From contig CAMVAV010000010.1 in NCBI GenBank assembly GCA_947165595.1, forward strand, positions 1-49,218: DNA of 49,218 nucleotides, written 5' to 3'. Of the stretch, positions 15,216-23,900 are shown piece by piece. The notes below the pieces were generated by a model that saw only the letters and a list, made by a program, of their open reading frames with translations, did no database searches and was not told where the DNA came from. The translations under genes and the position numbers were made by a program. This DNA is from an uncultured Clostridia bacterium. Its GTDB lineage: Bacteria > Bacillota > Clostridia > Oscillospirales > Oscillospiraceae. The stretch's first letter is position 1. Each line of letters opens with the position of its first letter.

Positions 15216-17566
15216 CAGTCTGTTCCCCCCTTTTGAACGGTAAATTCGACGCGCAGCGGCTCCGTGCCCTCCAGCGTGAGGGACAGCGCCGCCTTCCCTG
15301 TCAAGCCGATCGTCTTTACATAGGTCCCGCCGAGCCCGCCGCGCAGCATCGCCTGCCTCGGGCCGAGCAGGGCGATCGGTCCCTCCGTCTCCAGCGTCAC
15401 CGGCTCCTGCGCGAAGGACTGCACGCAGCCGTTTTGATCGACCAGCGCGAGGCGGACCGAGGCGACGTCATAGGTCGCGCCCTCGACCAGCTCCGTGTGC
15501 GAGACCGTCGCGCGCAGCCGCCGCTCCGCCGCGCAGGAGCGAACGACGGTTTTGACCACCCTGCCGTCCTTCACCGCCTCGAAGCGGAACTCGCCCGCCG
15601 CGTCGCCCCAGTTGTTGACGTACTTCCCATAGAGCCGGTAGGCGTCGGCAAAGCTCATCCCGAAACGCGCCATCAGGACGCCCGCCTTTGCCAGAATGTC
15701 CGGCGGCAGGTGATCCATACCGAACCGCGCAGCGTAGTTGAGCAGCTCCTTCGTATAGCGCGCCTGCGTTGGTGTAAAGTGTTCCTCCTTTTCGATCCGT
15801 TCGCCGATGAAGTCGTCGATCTCGATGGGCGGGTGCGTCAAATGGCGGTAGGGGCTGCCTGAGTGGGTGTAGGCGCGGATGAAGACGCCGTTGTGGTACA
15901 TCCGCACCTCGTCCGCGTTGGTAAACACGAACACGCGCCCGCGGCTGCCCGCCGGGTTCTCCCCGATCTGGAAGGAGGAGCTGACCTCCAGCACCGGCGT
16001 TTCGTCCTGCCGCGCGGCATAGACCGCGGCGGCGAGCTTGGGATTGCGGTACATGTCCAGCACGCCGTGGTAGCAGATGCGGTCGCCGCTGCCGAAGTCG
16101 CGGTGAGTGTTGTAGTCGAACATACACCAGCCGAAGCTGCCCGCGATGTCGTCCTCCGCCGCGACGGCGTCCAGCACGTTCGCGTGGCGCAGCGCGTGCT
16201 CCAGCCGGTGCGCCTCGCTGTCGAACGCCTTGGTCGGGTACATGTGCCCGTTGTACTCGCTGACAAGATACGCCTTTCCCGGATCGGACGTGACGTCCTT
16301 CTTTTTCTCGCAGCCCTTGTTCGCGCCGCTGTGAACAAAGTCGTTGTAGGTGTATACATCCTCCAGCAGATGACTTTTTTTGAGATAGCGCACGCCGCCC
16401 GTCGCCCGCGTGGGGTCCAGCTCGCGCGCGGCGGCGTTCGTCCTCTCGTAGAGCGCGTCGTCGTCCCGCGACTCGTTGATGCGCACGCCCCAGAGGACGA
16501 CCGAGGGATGATTGCGGTACTGCGCGACCATCTCGCGCACGTTTTCGACCGCCTGCTCCCGCCACGCCTCGCTTTCGCCGATGTGCTGCCAGCCAGGAAT
16601 CTCGGTGAAGACCAGTAAACCCAGCTCATCGCACCGGTCGACAAAGTGCTGCGACTGGGGATAGTGCGAGGTGCGCACGGCGTTGCAGCCCAGCTCGCGG
16701 CGCAGGATGTCCGCGTCGTATCGCTGCATGGACCGCGGCATGGCATAGCCGACACAGGGGAAGCTCTGGTGCCGGTTGAGGCCGACGAGCTTCAATTTTC
16801 GCCCGTTGAGATAGAAGCCGTCCGCGCGCCACACCGCCTCGCGGAAGCCAAAGCGCGTTTCCGCGCGGTCGAGCAGCGTCTCTCCCTCCCACAGCTCGGC
16901 GGAGAGGGTGTAAAGGTTCGGCTCGTCCACGTCCCAGCGCTTCGCGTCCGGCAGATAGAGCGAAAACTCCGTCCGCTCCCGCGCCGAGACACGCTTTTCG
17001 ACGCCGTTGACGCGGGAGCGAAGCGTCATCCCCCCGCGCAGTGCGCCGGAGAGCGTCACCGTTGCGGAGAGCACGCCGTTCGCGCCGGCGCGCACGAACA
17101 CGTCCCCGATGCGCGTTTGCTCCGTGACCTCCAGCCAGACCTCGCGGTAGAGCCCGCCGTAGGTCATGTAGTCGACCACATAGCCGAACGGCGGGACGTC
17201 CGACGTCTCGCGGGAATCGACGCGCAGCGCAAGCTCCGCCTCCTTTCCGGGCGTCAGGCGGTCCGTCAGCTCCGCGCGGAACGCCGTGTAGCCGCAGCGG
17301 TGCTCGCAGAGCTTTTTTCCGTCGACAAAGACCTCCGCGACGTGCCCCGCCGCGCCGACGCAGAGAAACACGCGCCTGCCCGCCCACTCCGCGGGAACGG
17401 CGAGCCGCTTGCGATAGCCGCAGACCATCTGGTAAACGCTCTCGTCGAAGCAGTTGTAGGGCGTCTCGCGGCAGGTATGCGGCAGCGAGACGGTCACGGC
17501 GCGGCTGAAATCGTCAAAATCCTCCGTGAATTCCCAGTCCCGGTTCCAGTCGATCCTCTCTCTCAT
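15215..17566 (-). CDS. Glycoside hydrolase family 2 protein
   Basis: A 783-residue cytoplasmic GH2 enzyme (beta-galactosidase/glucuronidase/mannosidase superfamily). The N-terminal sugar-binding jelly roll (about 1-150) is followed by an Ig-like domain and a TIM barrel from about 250. GLNRHQSFPCVGYAM is the barrel entry motif. Glu365 in VRINES is the expected acid/base after NHPSVVLWG, and Glu437 in LVSEYNGHMYPTK is the likely nucleophile. An extra C-terminal beta domain follows. The VSEYNGHMYPT variant differs from LacZ, so specificity is open. An upstream start at 17635 is possible, but the ATG at 17564-17566 has GGGGAGG 6 nt before it, lying at the trmO stop. Confidence 0.88.
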   Translation of the reverse strand: MRERIDWNRDWEFTEDFDDFSRAVTVSLPHTCRETPYNCFDESVYQMVCGYRKRLAVPAEWAGRRVFLCVGAAGHVAEVFVDGKKLCEHRCGYTAFRAELTDRLTPGKEAELALRVDSRETSDVPPFGYVVDYMTYGGLYREVWLEVTEQTRIGDVFVRAGANGVLSATVTLSGALRGGMTLRSRVNGVEKRVSARERTEFSLYLPDAKRWDVDEPNLYTLSAELWEGETLLDRAETRFGFREAVWRADGFYLNGRKLKLVGLNRHQSFPCVGYAMPRSMQRYDADILRRELGCNAVRTSHYPQSQHFVDRCDELGLLVFTEIPGWQHIGESEAWREQAVENVREMVAQYRNHPSVVLWGVRINESRDDDALYERTNAAARELDPTRATGGVRYLKKSHLLEDVYTYNDFVHSGANKGCEKKKDVTSDPGKAYLVSEYNGHMYPTKAFDSEAHRLEHALRHANVLDAVAAEDDIAGSFGWCMFDYNTHRDFGSGDRICYHGVLDMYRNPKLAAAVYAARQDETPVLEVSSSFQIGENPAGSRGRVFVFTNADEVRMYHNGVFIRAYTHSGSPYRHLTHPPIEIDDFIGERIEKEEHFTPTQARYTKELLNYAARFGMDHLPPDILAKAGVLMARFGMSFADAYRLYGKYVNNWGDAAGEFRFEAVKDGRVVKTVVRSCAAERRLRATVSHTELVEGATYDVASVRLALVDQNGCVQSFAQEPVTLETEGPIALLGPRQAMLRGGLGGTYVKTIGLTGKAALSLTLEGTEPLRVEFTVQKGGTD

Positions 17567-17579
17567 ATCCGCCTCCCCG

Positions 17580-18257
17580 TCATTCGACCGCGACGACGGT
17601 GATTCTGCCGTCCGCGGCGCGGAATTTGATCTCATGCCCGCCGAACGCCATGCCGTACACGCGTTCCGGGTCGTCCTGATAGCTCGGCCTCGGATCGTGC
17701 GCCAGCACGCCGAGCAGCGCGGCGCGCTTGTCCTCCTCCACGCGCGCGAGCAGCTCCGGCGGGAAATCCACCGGCACGACGTCCGGCCTCGTGTTGGCGA
17801 AGCCGCCGCGCGCGTCGGGAAACGCGTCCGCGTAGGGCGCGTAGGGCTTGACGTCGTAGATGGGCGTGCCGTCCATCAGGTCCGCCCCCGACACCAGCAG
17901 CGCCGGCCCGTCCGGCGCGTGCCATTCGACCGCCTCCAGCACCACGCAGGACAGCCCCAGCGGGTTCGGACGGAAGGGCGAGCGCGTGGCGAACACGCCC
18001 ATGCGCGTGTTGCCGCCGAGGCGCGGCGGGCGCACGGTCGGGCGCCACTCGTCCAAAACGGACTCCGAAAACTGCCAGATCAGCCACAGGCGCGAAAAGC
18101 CATCGATCCCGCGAAACGCCGCCGGATCGCGGTACTCCGGCTCGAACACGACCCGCGCGCGCAGCTCCGGCACCAGACCGCTCTGTCGCGGAATGCCGAA
18201 TTTGGCGGGAAAATCGCTTTGGATACGCGCGATGACCTTGACACTGTGCCGCTCCAT
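17580..18257 (-). CDS. trmO: tRNA t6A37 N6-methyltransferase TrmO (TsaA/YaeB)
   Basis: A 225-residue protein of the TsaA-like beta-barrel family that methylates t6A37 to m6t6A37 in threonine tRNA using SAM. Family pieces: IARIQSDFPAKFGIPRQSGL, VFEPEYRDPAAFRGIDGFS, MGVFATRSPFRPNPLGLS and DLMDGTPIYDVKPYAPYAD. The C-terminal extension DPERVYGMAFGGHEIKFR is the usual second domain. AAGGAGG 6 nt before the ATG sets the start. The next gene (GH2) begins 14 nt after the stop. Confidence 0.92.
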   Translation of the reverse strand: MERHSVKVIARIQSDFPAKFGIPRQSGLVPELRARVVFEPEYRDPAAFRGIDGFSRLWLIWQFSESVLDEWRPTVRPPRLGGNTRMGVFATRSPFRPNPLGLSCVVLEAVEWHAPDGPALLVSGADLMDGTPIYDVKPYAPYADAFPDARGGFANTRPDVVPVDFPPELLARVEEDKRAALLGVLAHDPRPSYQDDPERVYGMAFGGHEIKFRAADGRITVVAVE

Positions 18258-18273
18258 GCCGCCTCCTTGACAA

Positions 18274-18298
18274 AGAAAGCGGCATGAAGCCGCTTTCT
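18274..18298 (-). terminator. 10-bp hairpin between yitT-like gene and trmO
   Basis: Arms 18274-18283 and 18289-18298, perfect, with a 5-nt loop. It lies directly after the yitT-like stop and ends near the trmO ribosome-binding site. Only a short T run follows, so read-through or attenuation is possible. Confidence 0.5.
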
Positions 18299-18306
18299 GT
18301 CCTGTT

Positions 18307-19188
18307 TCAGCCGATCTTGCGCAGAAAATGCCCCTCGATGCGCACGCCCTCCTGCACGATGAAGAACGCGTTGGGGTCCAGCTCCCGCACGATGCCGCGC
18401 AGGTCGTCCACCTCGAACTTCGACACGCAGACGCACAGGATGCGCATATCCGCGCCCGTATAGGCGCCCTTGCCCTCCCAGTAGGTCACGCCGCGACCCA
18501 GGCGCTGCATGATGTTCTGGGGCAGCTCGGGGTCCTCGTCTCGGGTGAAGATCAGCACCTGGTCGCTGATGCCCTGCTGGTGCGCGCGGTCCATGAACAG
18601 CGAGCTGAACACGTTGTAGATGATCGAATACAGCGCGGTCTGCACGTCGAAGAGGATGGCGCAGATCCCATAGAGCACGGCGTTGAAGCCGAGCGAAAAG
18701 CGCCCGACGGTGAAGCGGCTGCCCCGCTTGTTGAGCCAGAGCCCGATGATGTCCAGCCCACCGCTGGAGCTGCCGCAGGTCAGCGTCAGACCGAGCCCGA
18801 GGCCGCAGAGGATGCCGCCGACCAGGCAGGAGGCAAGCCGCTCCTCCAGAATGGGCGCGGCGGGCGCGGTCAGAACGCTCAGGAACAGGGACGAGCTGAA
18901 CGTGCAGATCAGCGTGCGCACGGCGAAGCCGTGGCCCAGCGAGCGCCACGCCAGCACCAGGATCGGGATATTGACGATCAGATACAGGATACCGGCGAAA
19001 TCGACGCCCGCGGGCAGCTCGATCACGCGCGAGAGCAGGGTGCGGATCAGCTGGCAGACGCCCGTGACGCCGCCGCCGTAGAGCTGCATCGGCACGATAA
19101 AGAAATTCATGCCGAAGCTGTTGATAAAGGTGCCGAGGACAGCGAGCGCAAGCCTTGTCCAGCGGTTATGCATCGCCTTGTGCAGCAT
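18307..19188 (-). CDS. YitT family membrane protein (DUF161 + DUF2179)
   Basis: A 293-residue protein with about six N-terminal membrane helices; NSFGMNFFIVPMQLYGGGVT, the glycine-rich GGILCGLGLGLTLTCGSSSG and GLDIIGLWLNKRG are family hallmarks. A C-terminal cytoplasmic DUF2179 domain (about 215-290) contains ILCVCVSKFEVDDLRGIVRE. Family function is unknown; a transport or sensing role is often guessed. AGGAGG lies 7 nt upstream of the ATG. It may start the yitT-trmO-GH2-glycosyltransferase-like string; no separate promoter was found for the later genes. Confidence 0.88.
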   Translation of the reverse strand: MLHKAMHNRWTRLALAVLGTFINSFGMNFFIVPMQLYGGGVTGVCQLIRTLLSRVIELPAGVDFAGILYLIVNIPILVLAWRSLGHGFAVRTLICTFSSSLFLSVLTAPAAPILEERLASCLVGGILCGLGLGLTLTCGSSSGGLDIIGLWLNKRGSRFTVGRFSLGFNAVLYGICAILFDVQTALYSIIYNVFSSLFMDRAHQQGISDQVLIFTRDEDPELPQNIMQRLGRGVTYWEGKGAYTGADMRILCVCVSKFEVDDLRGIVRELDPNAFFIVQEGVRIEGHFLRKIG

Positions 19189-19208
19189 ACGTCCGCCTCC
19201 TGATAATC

Positions 19209-19232
19209 CGGCGGCTCCGCGCGGAGCCGCCG
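19209..19232 (-). terminator. Perfect 24-bp palindrome closing the pilin operon
   Basis: A GC-rich perfect palindrome immediately after the stop of the last pilin-like gene and about 20 nt before the YitT start. As RNA it gives a stable hairpin. It has no T tract, so full termination is uncertain. Confidence 0.5.
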
Positions 19233-19235
19233 CTG

Positions 19236-19871
19236 TTACTCAATTACGGGTTCGTTGAGCGGCAGCACGTTGAACGTGCTCTCCACCAGCTCGCCTCCCG
19301 CTTTGTCATAGATCCGCAGCTCGACCGTAAACATGTTCAGCCCCTGCGAGTACCAGACTTCCACGTTCGCGCGCAGATCATACTTGGTATAGGACGACTT
19401 GCTGAGGATCAGATTGCCCCTGCCGCTGGGCAGGCCAAGGATCAGCTTGCCTCCGCCGAGCAGCGCCGGCGAGGGCGTATAGCTCCCGTCCTCGTCGATG
19501 TCCACGGGAACAAAGGCGCACAGATCGTCTTTGATGCCAAAGTTGGGGCTGTAAAACGCGTCGACCCTCGCCCCGCGGCCCGGGTCCGACTCGGCCGACA
19601 ATCGCACGGTGCTCGTGCCGCTCAGCTCGCCGCGGATCACGGTCTTGAGCGTGGAGCACAGCACCTTGCCCTCCGAGAGGATCATGGAGTTGTTATACTG
19701 CTCCATGCCGTAGGCGACGCCGCGCGCGAGGCCGCCGCTGACCAGCAGCAGGATGATCACCGCGACGAGCGTTTCAATGATGGTAAAGCCCCCGCCGCCG
19801 CGCGCGCGGCGCACGGCGCTCTCACGATCCAGTATCGAGCTTGTCATAATAGTAATACCCGTTTCCCTCAT
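19236..19871 (-). CDS. Type IV prepilin-like protein (minor pilin, PilW/GspJ-like)
   Basis: A 211-residue protein with a prepilin peptidase site: a basic leader ending ARGGGG, then FTIIETLVAVIILLLVSGG with Glu at +5 and a long hydrophobic helix. The mature part (about 180 residues) is a globular pilin domain without recognised motifs. Two starts are possible, 19871 and 19847; both give acceptable leaders (28 or 20 residues) and both overlap the preceding pilin gene. Fourth and last gene of the pilin operon; size and order fit a GspJ/PilW-type minor pilin, an inference from position. Confidence 0.8.
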   Translation of the reverse strand: MRETGITIMTSSILDRESAVRRARGGGGFTIIETLVAVIILLLVSGGLARGVAYGMEQYNNSMILSEGKVLCSTLKTVIRGELSGTSTVRLSAESDPGRGARVDAFYSPNFGIKDDLCAFVPVDIDEDGSYTPSPALLGGGKLILGLPSGRGNLILSKSSYTKYDLRANVEVWYSQGLNMFTVELRIYDKAGGELVESTFNVLPLNEPVIE

Positions 19872-20106
19872 ACAGCCTGACGTCCTCCACGGTCACTCCG
19901 TTGACGCTTACCTTAAAATCCGCGTACCTGTCGGTGACATCGTCGCCGGTGTGAAATTCGGAGTATGAGTTTTTCAGCTTGTCGTTGACACGAGCGGCGG
20001 ACACGACCGCGCCTGTGAGGAACAAAAACGTCAGCACGACGAGCAGCATCGACACCAGAACCTCCGGGATCGACTCGCCGCGCCGCGAGCGAAGCTTTTT
20101 CATCAT
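19822..20106 (-). CDS. Small type IV prepilin-like protein (minor pilin)
   Basis: A 94-residue protein. The leader MMKKLRSRRG is followed by ESIPEVLVSMLLVVLTFLFL with Glu at +5, then only about 60 residues rich in tyrosine at the end (NGYYYYDK). The ATGATG at 20101-20106 overlaps the stop of the upstream gene and has GGAGGAG just before it. The small size suggests a GspI/PilV-like minor pilin of a tip complex. Adjacent coding regions overlap, indicating coordinated stoichiometry. Confidence 0.78.
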   Translation of the reverse strand: MMKKLRSRRGESIPEVLVSMLLVVLTFLFLTGAVVSAARVNDKLKNSYSEFHTGDDVTDRYADFKVSVNGVTVEDVRLYEGNGYYYYDKLDTGS

Positions 20107-20927
20107 GCTCCTCCCCCTCCCGTCACGGGCGCCTTCATGCTCATGCGAACCGTCCACTCCAGCGTGGTCGTGACATCCGTGGTCGTCGTGACCCGCTTGT
20201 GCTCGATGATATTGCCGTCCTTGTCCTTGCGCTCCGGCTCCTCTGTTACCCTGGTTTCGCTTTTCACCTGCACAACGGGCACCCATGCCGTCACATAGAT
20301 CTTCTGCTCCTCGCCGGGGAAGGTCAGCACGCCGTCGATGCCGTAGTTGGCGGCAAGACTGATCCCCGACCCGGACTTGGCCAGCGTCATGGTATAATCC
20401 ATCACCGCTTGCTCTTTGAGCGCCTCCACTCCGTCGACCCTGACACGGATCCCGCCGCCCGACGGCGTTTTGAGGGTGGACGTTGCCTCGTTAAACGCAT
20501 CCCCGTGATCCGACAGCTTTTTCAGGATCGTTCCAAGACAGTACGCTTTGTGGTCGAAGGAGAGCGCCATGCCGTTCAGCGTGTCCACCTGATTCAGCAG
20601 GTAGTCGCCCAGCGGCCCCTCCGTTCCCGTGTTGCCAACGAGTTCATATGTTGTTTCGAAGTCGATGGTATCGTCCAGCACCACCTTGGTCGTCCGTTCG
20701 TGGATGACCACCTTCGACGACTCGATGCTCTCCTTCAGGACGCGCGCCGCCGAGGCGATCGCAAGGTAGTTCTGCTCCTGAATGCGATCATCCCGGATGC
20801 GGCGCACCGCCGTGACCGAGGCGCTGATGATGATCACCGAGACCATGCTCGCCACCAGGAACAGCAGCAGCGCGAAGAGGATGGAGACGCCGCTTCGGCT
20901 TTTCAGTTTTTCTTGGACACGCCTCAC
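20103..20927 (-). CDS. PilX/GspK-like minor pilin or pilus assembly protein
   Basis: A 274-residue protein with the short leader MRRVQEKLKSRSG, then VSILFALLLFLVASMVSVI. The +5 residue is Phe rather than Glu, as in GspK/PilX-type tip pilins. The mature part contains a large soluble domain and a repetitive threonine-rich C-terminus (TTTTDVTTTLEWT, then TGGGGA). A TTG at 20984 is in frame, but the GTG at 20925-20927 has a strong AGGAAGGGGGG box 7 nt upstream and avoids overlap with the giant gene, so it is chosen here. Second gene in the operon. Confidence 0.72.
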   Translation of the reverse strand: MRRVQEKLKSRSGVSILFALLLFLVASMVSVIIISASVTAVRRIRDDRIQEQNYLAIASAARVLKESIESSKVVIHERTTKVVLDDTIDFETTYELVGNTGTEGPLGDYLLNQVDTLNGMALSFDHKAYCLGTILKKLSDHGDAFNEATSTLKTPSGGGIRVRVDGVEALKEQAVMDYTMTLAKSGSGISLAANYGIDGVLTFPGEEQKIYVTAWVPVVQVKSETRVTEEPERKDKDGNIIEHKRVTTTTDVTTTLEWTVRMSMKAPVTGGGGA

Positions 20928-20961
20928 ACGGCGTCCCCCCCTTCCTGTTTGTTGCGTTTTG

Positions 20962-23900
20962 TCATGGCTGCGTATCGTTTTCAAAGAAGCTCAAGCTGCT
21001 GAGGATGTAGGGGATAATTCTGTTTTTCACGTCGCTTTCCTTATAGTTATTGATAGATTCATCCCATTCCAGCCCCTTCTTCGCGCTCTCCAGCCCTCTG
21101 GCGCACAGCCAGTTTTCTCCCGTGTCGAATCTCCACTGCTTATCCGCGTCACCAACCGCGTTCTTTCGATGATACACGATTGCGTATCTAATACCATTAA
21201 TGCCCGTCGTTCCGAAGATGGAGCCGTAATCGTCATGCGGTATTATCAGGTAATACATGTTATTGGCGCTCGTTTTCGCTGCCCCCCAAACACATCTCGC
21301 GTCCACCACGGACGGCAGAATGATGCGCGTGCCATCCGGAAGGCTGCCGGAGAAGACGGTCATACGAACGGGGTCATACTTTCCATTGTTGCTTCCGTCA
21401 AACGACTCAGGCTCGGCGACGGCATAGAGGGTATCACCCGCGTCCTCGACCAGGATATAGCTCCCGCCATCCTTGAAGTTCTCCGCCGCGGACACATATG
21501 CGTTCAGCGTCCAGCGAGCATAAAGTTTGTGTGTTCCCGGAGGATTCGTCGGATCGAAGACGAGCGCCCCCGTGCTGTCCTTCTTCGTATAGCCGGTCAC
21601 GACGCTGCAGATGCTGCCGTCCGCGTTGAGCACCTTCTTGCCGTCCTTCTTCAGGTTGTACCAGCCCTCCAGCGTCCAGGTGCTGCCGTCCTCCGCCTGC
21701 ATCGTATAGCTTGGCGGATTCGACGGATTCTCGGGATCAATCCAGTAATCAGCGTAGTACCTGGACTCGCTGTCGCTTCCGAGCGAGGGCAGATTCTCGA
21801 AGATCGTGAACTGAATCTCCCCACCCTGGAATTTCTTGCTCAGCAGATACAGTGTCCTCGTGGTCTTCCACTGCGCGTAGAGCGTGATCGTACCGTCGGC
21901 GGACGGCTTGAGATCCCCAGTCCCCGTACCGATGCGAACCTGGTTGCCCTCGCCGGCCAGATACAGCTTTCCGCTGCCGTCCGACTCCGTGGACCAGCCG
22001 GCGAAGACACGGCCGCTGTCCTCCGTCGCCAGCCGGAATCCAAGCTCCTCCGCGGAGGCAAGCGCGAACGCCTCGCCGATCCTGTGCGCGGTATCATCCG
22101 TGATGCTCTTTTCGCCGCCGGGTGTCTCCGTGCCGTTGCCGTCGTAGACCACGGTATAGCCCACGGGCTCCCAGACGGCCGTGAAGACGACCTCCTGCGT
22201 CTCGCTCGGCGGCGGAACGATTTTCACATTCCCCGTATCGGCGTAGATCAGCTCCGTCGTGCCGAGCCGCTCGTTGAGCTCAACCGAGGCTTCATCCAGC
22301 TTCGCGTTCTCCGGCGCGGTCAGCTTCCACGCAAGGAAGCTGTAGCCCGTGCGCTCGAAGGTGCACGCCGGCAGCCTCAGCCTGCCGTCGTCACGGATAC
22401 CGACGGGATTCACGCTGCCCGTCGCGTCGTCCGCCCCTTTCTCGAACCTCGCCTTGCCCTTGGGCACCGAGTCGAGCGTCAGCGCAAGCTGATACTTCTC
22501 CGTATGCGTCCTCGTTTCGCCCGCGGCGTTGACCGTGGAGACGTCGTAGTGCGCCTCGACCTCAACCACAACCTCGCCGCTGATCCCGTTGCCGGTCAGC
22601 GTGAAGCCGCGATAATCATAGAGCTCGCTGTCGTCGCGCGCGGCGGAGCCCGCCGTGCCGAGGGTAAAGAACTCTTCCGTTCCCTCTCTGACAAGGTCAT
22701 TGCCCCTGAATGTGTTGCTCTTCCCCGGCTCATCGACGGACCTCACCGTGATCGAATCGATCACAAGCTGAGCAAGGCCGCAATTCCCCGAATAGAGGCT
22801 GTCGGTATGCGTCCCAAAGAGGTAGAACTCCGCGCTGTCCATCGGCTGAGGCGCGCGAACCTCCCTGTTTTCGCCGCCGGTCGTAAAGTACGTGGGAACG
22901 ACCGCCAGCGCGCCGCCCTTGCCGCCCGTTTCGCTGCGGTACGCGGCGCAGACATTGTTCCAATCCTCGCCACTGACGCGCGCGTCCGCAATGCCAAGGA
23001 TGCCGAGCGTATGACTCGGGACCAGCCCGACCGGCTGAGTCTCCGGGACCGGGTTGGAATGGTAGTCAAGGGTATAATTCGCCTTGAGCATCTGATCGCC
23101 GGCCACGCCGCTGTAGACCTTGAAGCGAACGGTATTGTCGGCATCCCCGGCCTGCTTGTCGGCGCGCGCGAGGCTGTAGGGAACGCTCGCGCCGTCCCCG
23201 TTGTCCCGCTGTTCGTACGAAACGAAATTGTCCGGGATATCCGCGGTGAGTGTCAGCGCGCCGTTTCTCGCAAGCTCCGCGAGGTATGCGTTGCGGCGAA
23301 CGTACGAATCATGCTCTTCCTGTGTCGTCCCCGGTGCCGTCGGCTCCTCGCCCGCCGTAAGGGTCAGCGCCAGATTGCCGGGCGCCGACGTATCCGGCGT
23401 GTTGTCATACACGGTGTAGAGCAGGAGCGTCTGCGGATCGGGCTTAATCGAAAGACCGCTTGCCGTCACGTTGAGCACGAATTCCGCCGTGCTTTCGCTC
23501 CCCTGCACGCGAAGGCGTGTCGTGCCCTCGCGCAGTGCGCGCAGCGTTACGCTGTACTTGCCGTTATCAACCTCGCTCTTGTCCTCGTCTATGATCTCCG
23601 CGACGCTGACGGGATTCCCCTCTTCGTCCTCAGAGAGCGGGTCGATCGTGATGCTGCCCGTGCCGATGCCGCCTAAATTCTTATGCCCTTCCGTATCGTC
23701 ATGCAGCACGAAGGTCTTCTCCGCCCAAACCTCGACGTCCGCGTTCTCCCCGCCGGGATTCCAGCTCTCGGGAACCGCGAGGTCGCTGAAGATGTCCATC
23801 TCCGCGCGGCCCTCTTCCCAGTAGAAGTCGACGGGCCATTCGCCATAGTGGACATTGACGGTCTTGTTGAACACCGGCTCCTCCTGCGTGACGACCGTCG

